NCBI RefSeq assembly: GCF_020667845.1
Contig: NZ_JAFMPQ010000022.1
Coordinates: 1-64,000 of the forward strand
Direction of reading: 5' to 3'
Source of the DNA: Cognatishimia sp. F0-27
GTDB taxonomy: Bacteria; Pseudomonadota; Alphaproteobacteria; Rhodobacterales; Rhodobacteraceae
Length of the DNA: 64,000 nucleotides
This document shows positions 27,001 to 34,650 of the stretch, one piece after another (position 1 is the stretch's first letter; each line of letters begins with the position of its first letter). Made by a program: the position numbers and the translations under genes. The notes beneath the pieces were generated by a model. That model did no database searches and was not told the DNA's origin. It worked only from the letters and a program-made list of their open reading frames with translations.

Positions 27001-27761
27001 CCCCAGAGCATCAGGAATCCCGCGTTGTACCAGTCGGCCGATTCCGGCACGTCGGTCTGTTCGCCCCAGGTCTGGGGGGAAGCCGGCGGCAAGTCGCAGT
27101 ACCAGTCGTAGAACGACATGCAGGTGCCGCCCAGAAGCGACAGGTAGCGTGAGCCCGCGGCGTAGCTGACCATCGACATGGCCGGGATCGGCGAGAAACC
27201 GAAGACGCGGTCGGGCCCGTAGGTCTTGGCCGTGTAGGCGTTGGCGGCGGCGATGATCTCGGTAGCTTCGTCCCAGCTTGCCCGCACGAAGCCGCCCTTG
27301 CCGCGGGTCTTGTTGATCCCGTTGCGCAGGGCAGGATCGCCCTGGATCGCGGCCCAGGCGGCCACCGGCGTCATCGTCTCGCGCATCTTGCGCCAGGCCC
27401 GCATCAGGGCGCTCCGGATGAGCGGGTTCTTCACCCGGTTCGCGGAATAGAGATACCAGCTGTAGGACGCTCCCCGCGCGCAGCCGCGCGGTTCGTGGTT
27501 GGGCAGGCCCGCGCGGGTGCGCGGATAGTCGGTCTGCTGGGTTTCCCAGGTGACGATGCCGGACTTGACGTAGATCTTCCACGAACACGACCCGGTGCAG
27601 TTCACCCCATGCGTCGAGCGGACGATCTTGTCGTGCCGCCAGCGGTTCCGGTAGGTGTCCTCCCAGTCGCGGTTCTCACGGGTGGTCTGGCCCCAACCGT
27701 CGGAGAATTGCTCCAGTTCCTTGCTCTGGAAGAAGTTCAGTTTGTCGAGCAGATGGCTCAT
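24003..27761 (-). CDS. narG: Respiratory nitrate reductase alpha subunit (molybdenum)
   Basis: A 1252-residue catalytic subunit, the normal length. The FS0 cluster ligands are His51, Cys55, Cys59 (THGVNCTGSCSW) and Cys94 (PRGCARGASYSW). The molybdenum Asp lies in SFYDWYCDLPPASPQTWGE. It reduces nitrate to nitrite on the cytoplasmic face of the membrane with bis-MGD cofactor. The ATG at 27761 follows AAAGGAC and aligns with the family start MSHLLDKLNFF; the longer open frame is not used. A 10-bp hairpin lies between narK and this gene. Confidence 0.98.
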   Translation of the reverse strand: MSHLLDKLNFFQSKELEQFSDGWGQTTRENRDWEDTYRNRWRHDKIVRSTHGVNCTGSCSWKIYVKSGIVTWETQQTDYPRTRAGLPNHEPRGCARGASYSWYLYSANRVKNPLIRSALMRAWRKMRETMTPVAAWAAIQGDPALRNGINKTRGKGGFVRASWDEATEIIAAANAYTAKTYGPDRVFGFSPIPAMSMVSYAAGSRYLSLLGGTCMSFYDWYCDLPPASPQTWGEQTDVPESADWYNAGFLMLWGSNVPQTRTPDAHFYTEVRYRGTKSAVVSPDYSEAAKFGDIWLNPQAGTDAALAMAMGHVILREFHLDRQAEYFEEYARKYTDMPMLVRLDEKDGHLVPGRMLRADDFDGNLGESNNPDWKTVAYDEASGKIVAPNGSIGFRWGEEGKWNLEEQAKGAETKLRLSQILDEDHDEVVGVDFPYFGGAATGDFVKCDHPEVLTRNIPARRIALADGKEVLVATVFDLFCANYGLDRGLGGEWVSKDFNDDSPYTPAWAEKITGVEREKIIAVAREFAGNAEKTHGKSMVILGAGLNHWYHMDMNYRGIINMLVMCGCIGQEGGGWSHYVGQEKLRPQTGWQPLAFALDWNRPPRHMNSTSCWYAHTDQWRYETLRAGEILSPTAPEGDWDISLIDYNIRAERMGWLPSAPQLKTNPLEVSKAAKKAGKEIKDYVAEQLKSGDLEMSCQDPDAPENWPRNLFVWRSNLLGSSGKGHEYFLKHLLGTDHGVMGKDLGEEGGVMPKEARWHDEAPKGKLDLLVCIDFRMSTTAVYSDIVLPTASWYEKDDLNTSDMHPFIHPLQAAVDPAYESKSDWEIFKSIARKFSEVAPEVLGVETDIVQLPLLHDTAAELAQAQVKDWKKGECDLIPGKTAPNYIAVERDYPNLYKKFTSVGPLLEKLGNGGKGINWDTKTEVKHLRDLNGVVLDEGVSKGQPKLETAIDAAEMILMLAPETNGEVAVKAWEELEKPTGQHHAHLAEGAHHTKIRFRDIAAQPRKIISSPTWSGIESEEVCYNAGYTNVHELIPWRTLTGRQQLYQDHEWMRAFGEGFVSYRPPVDLKTITVAVNNDAAEGSPHVVLNFITPHQKWGIHSTYTDNLLMLTLNRGGPVVWMSEVDAKKAGLVDNDWVEAYNTNGALTARVVVSQRIKQGTLFMYHAQEKIVNTPGSEKTGNRGGIHNSVTRATLKPTHMIGGYAQLSYGFNYYGTVGSNRDEFVIVRKMKKIDWLDKPASRSATQNVEAAE

Positions 27762-27787
27762 TGGGCTGTCCTTTCGGGTGTCTGAGT

Positions 27788-27812
27788 CCGGGCGGCGTGC
27801 TCCGCCGCCCGG
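27788..27812. promoter_or_regulatory. Strong hairpin between narK and narG
   Basis: Perfect 10-base arms CCGGGCGGCG (27788-27797) and CGCCGCCCGG (27803-27812) around a 5-base loop in the 64-base narK-narG gap. No T-run follows on the minus strand, so it is more likely an mRNA-protecting or processing element than a terminator. It may set the ratio of NarK to NarG. Confidence 0.6.
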
Positions 27813-27825
27813 GAAATCAATTGGG

Positions 27826-30549
27826 TCATTCAGCGGGCTGGGCTGCGGTGCCCTGCGGCGTGCGGCCATGTTCGATGTCGTGGAGAAGGCCGCCGGGGCG
27901 CGTGTAGACCACCCAGGTGATGACGACGCAGATCACGTAGAAGATCAGGAAACCCCACAGCGCCCCAACGGCAGACCCGGTCATCGCGATTGATGTCCCG
28001 TAGGCCTTGGGGATGAAGAAGGCGCCGTAAGCCGCGATGGCCGAGGTGAAGGCCACGATCGCGCCGGACTCCATCGCGATCTGACGCTTGCGCTCTTCAG
28101 CACCCAAGTGCGGCATCAGGCGCGGAATTTCGCGACCCATGATCACCGGGATCATCTGGAAGGTCGACGCATTGCCGACACCGGTCAGGAAGAAGAGCGC
28201 CATGAAGCAGGCGAAGAAGCCGACGAAGGAGCCCAATCCAAGGAAGCTGATCACACCGAAGGTGGCGACGATCATCAGGGCGAAAGTCCAGAAGGTCACG
28301 CGACCGCCCCCAAACTTGTCCGAGATCCAGCCGGTGGCAGCGCGGCTCAGCGCCCCCACGAGCGGCCCAAGGAACACGTAGTTGAGTGCGTTCACCTCGG
28401 GAAAGGCGAGGCGCGTCAGCAGAGGGAAACCCGCCGAGTAGCCGATGAAGCTGCCGAAGGTGCCGGTGTAGAGGATGCACATCAACCAGTTCTGCTTGCG
28501 TCCGAAGATCACCGCCTGGTCGGCAAAGCTGGCGCGTGCATCTGCGATGTCGTTCATGCCCAACCAGGCCGCTATGGTCGCTGCGAGGATGAAGGGCACC
28601 CAGACGAAGCCTGCGTTCTGCATCCACAGCTGACCGCCGTCGGACATGGTCTGCGGTTGCCCGCCAAGTGCCCCGAAGACACCCGCCGTGATGACGATGG
28701 GCACAAGGAACTGCATGACCGACACGCCGAGGTTCCCCAGCCCCGCGTTCAGCGCCAATGCGTTGCCCTTTTCGGCCTTCGGGAAGAAATAGCCGATATT
28801 GGCCATCGACGAGGCGAAGTTGCCGCCGCCAAAGCCGCACAGAAGAGCAAGGACGAGGAAGATCAGGTAAGGCGTCTCGGGGTTCTGCACAGCGTATCCG
28901 ATGCCCATGGCAGGCAGCAGCAGGGAGGCGGTCGACAGCGTCGTCCACAGCCGCCCGCCGAAGATCGGGACCATGAAGCTGTAGAAGATCCGCAGCGTCG
29001 CGCCCGACAGGCCCGGCAAAGCCGCCAGCCAGAACAACTGGCCTGGGGTGAAGTCGAACCCGATGGCGGGCAAACGAGCCACGACCACCGACCACACCAT
29101 CCAGACCGAGAAGGCCAGCAGAAGCGCCGGGATCGAGATCCACAGGTTGCGGCGTGCAACGGCACGGCCCTTTGCGGCCCAGAATTGCTGGTCCTCCGGC
29201 CGCCAATCCTCCAGCACGCGCGGCATGGCGGTGCGTTCGGGGTGGTGAATGTCCTGCATCTCGGGCAGCTGCGGCAGTTGGTCGAGCACTTCGCCATGCG
29301 CGGCGCGCTCCATCGCGCGGATCGACAGATGCATCCAGGTCAGTGCGATGGCGACCAGTCCGAAGAGCAGCGCAAAGCATGACGTGTAGATGCCCGTGAG
29401 ATCGAGGAGTGCGCCGAAGGCGATCGGCAGAACGAAACCACCAAGGCCCCCGATCATGCCGACAAGTCCGCCGACGGCACCCACATGTTTGGGGTAGTAG
29501 ACCGGGATGTGCTTGAAGACCGCCGCCTTGCCGAGGCTCATGAAGAAGCCCAGAGCGAAGAGCGTGACGATGAAGGGCCAAAGACCCATTTGCGTCGAGA
29601 AGGCGATGGCGCCGTCCTTGCCCTGGACGACGTAGTCCGTGGGCGGGTAGCTCAGCATGAACAGGAACAGCAGCGAAAAGCCGAAGGTCCAGTACATGAC
29701 CCGGCGCGCGCCGAACTTGTCGCTGAGATGGCCGCCGTATGCGCGAAAGAGCGAAGCCGACAGACTGAACGACGCCGCCGCCATGCCCGCGAAGCGCACG
29801 TCGATTCCGTAGACGTCGATCAGGTAGTGCGGCATCCACAGCGCCAGCGCGACGAAGGCACCAAAGACGAAGAAGTAGTAGAGCGAAAAGCGCCAGACCT
29901 GCAGGTTCTTCAGCGGTGCGAATTGCTGCGCCAGCGACGGTGCCTTCGCCCCTGTCTTGCGCCGCTCGACCAGCTCGGGATCGTCCTTTGCCAGCAGGAA
30001 GAACAGTACGCCGATGATGGCGAGCCCCGCGGCCCAGACATAGGCCACACCGTGCCAGCCATAGGCGACCATGACGAAGGGAGCGACGAACTTGGTGACC
30101 GCGGCGCCGACGTTGCCCGCACCGAAAATACCCAGCGCGGTCCCCTGGTGGCCTGCGTCATACCAGCGGCTGACATAGGCGACGCCGATGATGAACGACC
30201 CGCCCGCGAGGCCGATGCCGAGGGCCGCGATCAGATACATGATGTAGCTGTCGGCCAGCGTCAGCGCCCATGTGGCCAGCGCCGTCAGGATCATCTGGCT
30301 CGAGAACACCAGCCGCCCGCCGTACTTCTCAGTCCAGACGCCCAGGAACAGGCGGGTGACCGATCCGGTCAGGATCGGGGTGGCGACCAGCAGGCCGAAC
30401 TGGGTGTCGTTCAGGCCAAGCTCGGCCTTGATGGCTACACCGATGATGGAAAAGATCGTCCAGACCGCGAAACAGGCGGTGAAGGCGATCGTGCTCAGGC
30501 TCAAGGCGCGCGTCTGATCGGCGCGTGAGGCTGTTGCAACGGTCTGCAT
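27826..30549 (-). CDS. narK: Fused double nitrate/nitrite transporter NarK1-NarK2
   Basis: A 907-residue fusion of two 12-helix major-facilitator transporters of the nitrate/nitrite porter family, joined near residue 430 by a soluble linker. In Paracoccus the same fusion joins a proton-nitrate symporter (NarK1) and a nitrate-nitrite antiporter (NarK2). The nitrate signature regions GIGLAGGSFIIGVAYVSRWY (first half) and FGGGNFASSMANIGYFFPK (second half) are present in both. GGAG lies seven bases before the ATG; an in-frame GTG ten codons upstream is the alternative. It heads the nar operon. Confidence 0.95.
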   Translation of the reverse strand: MQTVATASRADQTRALSLSTIAFTACFAVWTIFSIIGVAIKAELGLNDTQFGLLVATPILTGSVTRLFLGVWTEKYGGRLVFSSQMILTALATWALTLADSYIMYLIAALGIGLAGGSFIIGVAYVSRWYDAGHQGTALGIFGAGNVGAAVTKFVAPFVMVAYGWHGVAYVWAAGLAIIGVLFFLLAKDDPELVERRKTGAKAPSLAQQFAPLKNLQVWRFSLYYFFVFGAFVALALWMPHYLIDVYGIDVRFAGMAAASFSLSASLFRAYGGHLSDKFGARRVMYWTFGFSLLFLFMLSYPPTDYVVQGKDGAIAFSTQMGLWPFIVTLFALGFFMSLGKAAVFKHIPVYYPKHVGAVGGLVGMIGGLGGFVLPIAFGALLDLTGIYTSCFALLFGLVAIALTWMHLSIRAMERAAHGEVLDQLPQLPEMQDIHHPERTAMPRVLEDWRPEDQQFWAAKGRAVARRNLWISIPALLLAFSVWMVWSVVVARLPAIGFDFTPGQLFWLAALPGLSGATLRIFYSFMVPIFGGRLWTTLSTASLLLPAMGIGYAVQNPETPYLIFLVLALLCGFGGGNFASSMANIGYFFPKAEKGNALALNAGLGNLGVSVMQFLVPIVITAGVFGALGGQPQTMSDGGQLWMQNAGFVWVPFILAATIAAWLGMNDIADARASFADQAVIFGRKQNWLMCILYTGTFGSFIGYSAGFPLLTRLAFPEVNALNYVFLGPLVGALSRAATGWISDKFGGGRVTFWTFALMIVATFGVISFLGLGSFVGFFACFMALFFLTGVGNASTFQMIPVIMGREIPRLMPHLGAEERKRQIAMESGAIVAFTSAIAAYGAFFIPKAYGTSIAMTGSAVGALWGFLIFYVICVVITWVVYTRPGGLLHDIEHGRTPQGTAAQPAE

Positions 30550-30629
30550 GGCGGGTCTCCGGCAAAAAGGGTCTTTCACCCCTGCGTGGGGATCAGTGCC
30601 AGACCTGACGCCACAGCGACGCTCATGAC

Positions 30630-30643
30630 TTGATCTAGATCAC
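30630..30643. promoter_or_regulatory. Fnr/NarR-type box near narK
   Basis: TTGATCTAGATCAC matches the Fnr consensus TTGAT-N4-ATCAA at nine of ten positions. It lies 81 bases upstream of the narK ATG, a suitable place for activation of the nar operon by Fnr/FnrL or by NarR, whose recognition helix (ENLSR) suits such a site. Confidence 0.7.
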
Positions 30644-30743
30644 AAAACTGAGAAAATGCTAACGAAATAAATGGCTTACAGAAATATGTCATCCGATGAG
30701 CGGGCGCAGATCAAGGCTGCGGTCGCGAAGGTCAACCGACGGG

Positions 30744-30757
30744 TTGACATATATCAA
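30744..30757. promoter_or_regulatory. Fnr/NarR-type box near narR
   Basis: TTGACATATATCAA matches TTGAT-N4-ATCAA at nine of ten positions and ends 48 bases before the narR ATG. It may control narR itself, or act as the upstream site for the divergent narK promoter. Confidence 0.7.
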
Positions 30758-30805
30758 TTGATTTGGTGACAATTGTTAAGCGCGCAAAGTCCAAGGGGGA
30801 CCGAC

Positions 30806-31504
30806 ATGCCCGATTCCGAATACCGGGATATTCGAAAACTCGATCTCTTTGCGCAGATGGCGGATGATAATTTCACATCCTTGATGCGGGGCGCCTATGT
30901 GCAGAATTTCCCTGCACAGATCGAATTGATCACTGAAGGAGAACCGAGCGATTTTCTTCATATCGTCGTTTCGGGCTCGGTCGATCTGTTTTCGACTTGG
31001 AATGGCCGAGAGACCAGCATGGCGACCGTCCGCCCGATCTCGACCTTCATTCTTGCCGCGACCATCAAGGATGCGCCCTACCTGATGTCGGCCCGCACGT
31101 TGGAGAAAAGCCGGATCGCGCTGATCCCCAGTCAGGACGTGCGCGCGATCTTCGACGCCGACAGCAACTTTGCCCGTGCGATCGTCACGGAACTGGCGCA
31201 GTGCTATCGCTCGGTCATCAAGGCGCAAAAGGATCTGAAACTCAGAACCTCGCTCGAGCGGCTCGCGAACTACCTACTGAGGCAACAAAGGCACGCGGGA
31301 GGTGGGGCTGCGTTCGAGCTGGACTTCGAGAAGCGGCGCCTGGCCTCTGTGCTGGGCATGACTCCTGAAAATCTCAGCCGCGCCTTCAAGGGCCTGCAGC
31401 CCTATGGCGTTTCCGTGACCGGCACGCGCATCTCCATCGACAATCAGGCGGACCTTGAGCGCTTTGCGAAACCAAATCCACTGATTGATGACTTTTCAAC
31501 CTGA
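30806..31504 (+). CDS. narR: Crp/Fnr-family nitrate regulator NarR
   Basis: A 232-residue Crp/Fnr regulator with a cyclic-nucleotide-like N-terminal domain (ELITEGEPSDFLHIVVSGSV) and a C-terminal HTH (RRLASVLGMTPENLSRAFKG). The E..SR recognition motif predicts TTGAT-type sites, and two such boxes lie just upstream. It lacks the N-terminal Cys group of Fnr; only one Cys is present (QCYRS), so it holds no O2-sensing iron-sulphur cluster. In Paracoccus, NarR activates narKGHJI in response to nitrate or nitrite. AAGGGGGA precedes the ATG. The CMD-family gene follows after 11 bases. Confidence 0.9.
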   Translation: MPDSEYRDIRKLDLFAQMADDNFTSLMRGAYVQNFPAQIELITEGEPSDFLHIVVSGSVDLFSTWNGRETSMATVRPISTFILAATIKDAPYLMSARTLEKSRIALIPSQDVRAIFDADSNFARAIVTELAQCYRSVIKAQKDLKLRTSLERLANYLLRQQRHAGGGAAFELDFEKRRLASVLGMTPENLSRAFKGLQPYGVSVTGTRISIDNQADLERFAKPNPLIDDFST

Positions 31505-31515
31505 GGGACTGACAG

Positions 31516-31827
31516 ATGACCAAATCCATGCCCGGCGCCGCCGGAGATCTCGCCGAGGAACACCCTGATGTCTGGAAGGCCTATGCTGCCTTGGGCAAGG
31601 CAACGGCCAATTGCGGCCCCCTGACAGACCGCGAGAAGCGCCTCGTCAAGCTCGCCCTCGCGATTGGCGCGGGCTCCGAAGGCGCGGTCCATTCCCACAC
31701 CCGGCGCGCCAGATCGGAGGGGATTGAGGCTGAGGCGATCATGCAGGTCGCGATGCTGGCCATCGGCCCGCTCGGCCTGCCCCGGGCTGTCGCCGCGAAG
31801 ACCTGGATCGAAGACATCAAGGATTGA
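31516..31827 (+). CDS. Carboxymuconolactone decarboxylase/AhpD-like family protein
   Basis: A 103-residue all-helical protein with the family core LTDREKRLVKLALAIGAGSE then AVHSHTRRARSEGIEAEAI. The usual CxxC of AhpD is not present, only the His of the active-site helix (HSHTRRA), so it is probably not a peroxidase. It shares the transcript with narR (11-base gap), and its stop is only 3 bases from the convergent nnrU stop. Role unknown. Confidence 0.8.
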   Translation: MTKSMPGAAGDLAEEHPDVWKAYAALGKATANCGPLTDREKRLVKLALAIGAGSEGAVHSHTRRARSEGIEAEAIMQVAMLAIGPLGLPRAVAAKTWIEDIKD

Positions 31828-31830
31828 CCT

Positions 31831-32496
31831 TCAAGGAAGCGGGCTGACCCCAAAAAGAAACGGATGAGCCCAGAGCAGCGCCCCGTAAAGCGCAATGCCT
31901 GCCGCAAGCCGCAGGAGAGTGCCCCCCGACGGGGACGCCGAGAGGAGCGGCGCCTCCGCCACGCGCTCAAGCTTCCGTTGCCACTCTGGCCCCATCTCGC
32001 GGCGTTTGCGCCGGTCGATCAGTCGGTCTCCCAGCAGCGCGAAAGCGGCGAAGGTGCCGAACAGGATCACGTGGGCCAGATCTCCGTTGGGCACGACATG
32101 GGCCGCCGCCCAAAGCGCCAACGCCAGAAGCAGCGGATGACGCGACAAGCGAACGATGCCGGGCCGTGCCGGGTCGAACTGGTCATTGCGTGCTCCCCCG
32201 AACGAGAAAGGGTTGGGCCGGCCGATGGAGAGCGCAAGGATCAGGCAGACCGGCCCCATGACCGTCAAAGGGACATGGATCTGCCATGGCGCCCAGTCCC
32301 AAAGGGCCACATGCGGGGCGCGGCCTGCCGCCGCGATCAGCCAGGCCAGCACCGCGAGCGACAGGGCGGAATAGACCAGCGTGAAACCGACAGGGCCAAG
32401 CCGCCTCTGAAGCCAGGGTCGCAGCGGCGGTCGCACGGGCAACGAATGCGACAGGAAGAACACGACATAGGCGAGGGCGAACTCGAACCATCCCAT
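31831..32496 (-). CDS. nnrU: NnrU family membrane protein
   Basis: A 221-residue protein with about six membrane segments. It has the NnrU pattern: FALAYVVFFLSHSLPVRPPL at the start, then RHPLLLALALWAAAHVVPNG with conserved His, and FAAFALLGDRLIDRRKRREM. NnrU genes go with nitric-oxide reductase and nitrite reductase genes in Rhodobacterales and are needed for normal NO metabolism; the mechanism is unclear. Only 11 bases separate it from nnrS. Last gene of the 8-gene operon. Confidence 0.88.
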   Translation of the reverse strand: MGWFEFALAYVVFFLSHSLPVRPPLRPWLQRRLGPVGFTLVYSALSLAVLAWLIAAAGRAPHVALWDWAPWQIHVPLTVMGPVCLILALSIGRPNPFSFGGARNDQFDPARPGIVRLSRHPLLLALALWAAAHVVPNGDLAHVILFGTFAAFALLGDRLIDRRKRREMGPEWQRKLERVAEAPLLSASPSGGTLLRLAAGIALYGALLWAHPFLFGVSPLP

Positions 32497-32507
32497 GGAT
32501 GCGCGTC

Positions 32508-33713
32508 TCAGATCCGCTTGGCGGCGGGCAGACGTAGCAATAGCCCGCCGTAGATGACCGCAAAGCTGCCGAAGGCAAGTGTCCAGAATAGCCCTGCCAA
32601 AGTGTTCAAGGGGCTGGAAAATTCGGGCCATACGCCGCCCGCGACCCGCGCGAATACGGACAGGATCAGGGCCAGAAAGATCATGACGGTCCCTGCTCCC
32701 GCCCGCAGGTCCTGCCCGGTATGACCAAGCGTGGCGCGTGTCATCACGGCCAGTGTCATCAAGCCGATTGCACCCGCCATCCAGAAATGCTGCGCGCCCG
32801 CTATTCCGAAGGACCCGGGAGCCAAGATTTCTGCGGCCAATGCCAGGGCCCCCAACGGCACGAAGGCATAGCCTGCGTGCAACACAGTCACCAGCGGCTC
32901 GGCAAAGGTGTGGTGTCCGGCCCAACGGACCAATCGCAGGGCGTGCAACACGGCTGCCAGCGCAAGCGCGAATCCAGTCAGCGTCCCGAGAGGCAGTGCT
33001 ACCCACAGCACAAGCGCCACCAGAAGAGCCGCGAGCGCCCCCTTATCGAAGGGCTGCATCGGCGCTGCGGGCAGTACGGCGCTGCGCCGTTTCACCAGCC
33101 AGTTACGGGTGAAGGACGGCACTATTCGGCCGCCGATGACCGCGATCATCATCACGCCCGCGCCCAGGCCTAGTCGCAGGCCGTAACCTTGCGCGGCATA
33201 CTCGCCTCGCGCGGCCTCCCAGTGAAACAGCGCGTTACCGAGGGCAAAGACCGCGAGCATCCCCAGCACGATCAGATTGCGCCAGTTCCGACCCGCCACG
33301 ATTTCGCGCCCAATCACCGTGGCCAGTACGACCGGGAAGGCAAGGTCGACCGCCGCCACCAGCAGCCCCGGCAACCCCGCCGAAAAGATCACAGCCACGC
33401 GCCCCACGAGCCACAGCGCCGCCAGTCCGCCCAGCGGCCAGCCGACGATTGGCAGGCGCCCCGTCCAGTTTGGCACCGCAGTCAGGAGAAAGCCCGCGAC
33501 GACGGCGCCGAGATAACCGTAGAGGAACTCGTGCGCGTGCCATGACACGGGGTCGAAGGCTGTGGGCAACATCAGGTGCCCTGACAGCATCGGCACCCAA
33601 AGCGCCATCGCCAGCACGGTCCAGACCGCCGCGCCGAAAAAGAACGGGCGGAACCCGTAGGTCAGGATCGCGGGTCCGGTCCAGGCGCGCATCTGTTCGG
33701 CGGTCGAGGTCAT
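32508..33713 (-). CDS. nnrS: NnrS family haem-copper membrane protein
   Basis: A 401-residue protein with about twelve membrane segments and the NnrS opening AILTYGFRPFFFGAAVWTVL and WHAHEFLYGYLGAVVAGFLL, with conserved His residues. NnrS proteins bind haem and copper, lie in NsrR or NnrR regulons and protect cells against nitrosative stress by preventing dinitrosyl-iron build-up. It lies 20 bases downstream of ubiV in the NsrR-divergent operon. Confidence 0.92.
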   Translation of the reverse strand: MTSTAEQMRAWTGPAILTYGFRPFFFGAAVWTVLAMALWVPMLSGHLMLPTAFDPVSWHAHEFLYGYLGAVVAGFLLTAVPNWTGRLPIVGWPLGGLAALWLVGRVAVIFSAGLPGLLVAAVDLAFPVVLATVIGREIVAGRNWRNLIVLGMLAVFALGNALFHWEAARGEYAAQGYGLRLGLGAGVMMIAVIGGRIVPSFTRNWLVKRRSAVLPAAPMQPFDKGALAALLVALVLWVALPLGTLTGFALALAAVLHALRLVRWAGHHTFAEPLVTVLHAGYAFVPLGALALAAEILAPGSFGIAGAQHFWMAGAIGLMTLAVMTRATLGHTGQDLRAGAGTVMIFLALILSVFARVAGGVWPEFSSPLNTLAGLFWTLAFGSFAVIYGGLLLRLPAAKRI

Positions 33714-33733
33714 TTGTGGCGTCCCTTGCGCGC

Positions 33734-34645
33734 TCAGGCCGGCGCGGCGGCGGCAATGCGGCGGTAGCCCGCCGTGCCATGATAGAAACCGTTGCTCAGG
33801 CCCGCATGCCCGCTCAGCGTCGCAAGGCGAGCATCAGCCTCGCCTGTCGGCACGCGCCCATCGAGCGCATCACGAAACACCTGCGCCACCGCGACCATGT
33901 CCACCGCCTGTGGCATCAGCCGCAGGTGCGTGACGCCATCGGCAATCAGACGGGCCGCTTCGGGGAGCAGGTCGACATAGCTTTCCGACAGGGTCTGGAT
34001 GCCGTTCACCCGCATGATCGGCCGGTCGTCGCGGGTGCGGAGCGGCATGCCGTCGGGGTCTTCTTCACAGACGAACTGGCAGTTGTCCTTGGTGCGGCCG
34101 TGCGCGCGGGCGTGATAGCACCGCGCTGACACAGCCAGAGACGCGCGGCCGTAAACCTGCACCTCGACACCCAGGCCCAACGCAACTGCGGCCTGCGCCG
34201 CGGCTGCAATGGCCGGGGCCGGCATCTCGGCCGGTAGGCAGACATGGGTCGCGCCCTGCCCGGCCATCCAGGCTATCGTCGCGTCGTTGTAGGCGTTCAT
34301 GAAGGGGCCGATCCGATGCGGACGCTTACCGCGCGCGTAAAGCCCTGCGGCGTTGTTCACCTCGATCTCGGGCGTGTCCATCGCGGCCAGATCCTCGGTT
34401 GCCTTGCGCTCGCGTTTCAGCATCACCTCGGCCAGCGTTGACAGGATCACGGTCTTGCCTGCGCGCTCCAACCGCTCGATCGTGGCCGGCAGGTCTGCCT
34501 CGTGGAAGGGCGCGCGCTTGGAGCAAATCACCTCGCCCAGATAAACCTCGTCGACGGGCGCCTCATCCGCGATGCGGGCGTAGTAGTCACGCCGTGCATC
34601 CGCGGACCAGTGGTAGGCGATCGGGCCGAGCGTCAGTTTCGTCAT
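33734..34645 (-). CDS. ubiV: O2-independent ubiquinone hydroxylation protein UbiV (U32 family)
   Basis: A 303-residue U32-family protein. The four iron-sulphur Cys are Cys41 (GEVICSKR), Cys176, Cys189 and Cys193 (CYHARAHGRTKDNCQFVC), the same 13 and 4 spacing as in E. coli UbiV. With UbiU it hydroxylates ubiquinone precursors without oxygen, using prephenate. The start MTKLTLGPIAYHW aligns with the family; an ATG at 34660 that overlaps ubiU is the alternative. Ubiquinone made this way would serve NarGHI. Confidence 0.92.
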   Translation of the reverse strand: MTKLTLGPIAYHWSADARRDYYARIADEAPVDEVYLGEVICSKRAPFHEADLPATIERLERAGKTVILSTLAEVMLKRERKATEDLAAMDTPEIEVNNAAGLYARGKRPHRIGPFMNAYNDATIAWMAGQGATHVCLPAEMPAPAIAAAAQAAVALGLGVEVQVYGRASLAVSARCYHARAHGRTKDNCQFVCEEDPDGMPLRTRDDRPIMRVNGIQTLSESYVDLLPEAARLIADGVTHLRLMPQAVDMVAVAQVFRDALDGRVPTGEADARLATLSGHAGLSNGFYHGTAGYRRIAAAAPA

Positions 34646-34650
34646 GGTAT

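Noticed and set aside
28097-29839. 580-codon open frame within narK on the same strand
   Set aside because: Frame-shifted shadow of the NarK fusion; low-complexity Arg/His/Gly protein with no membrane segments.
27826-30549. Two separate narK genes broken by a frameshift
   Set aside because: A single unbroken frame covers both halves, and the NarK1-NarK2 fusion is the known state in Paracoccus-type bacteria.
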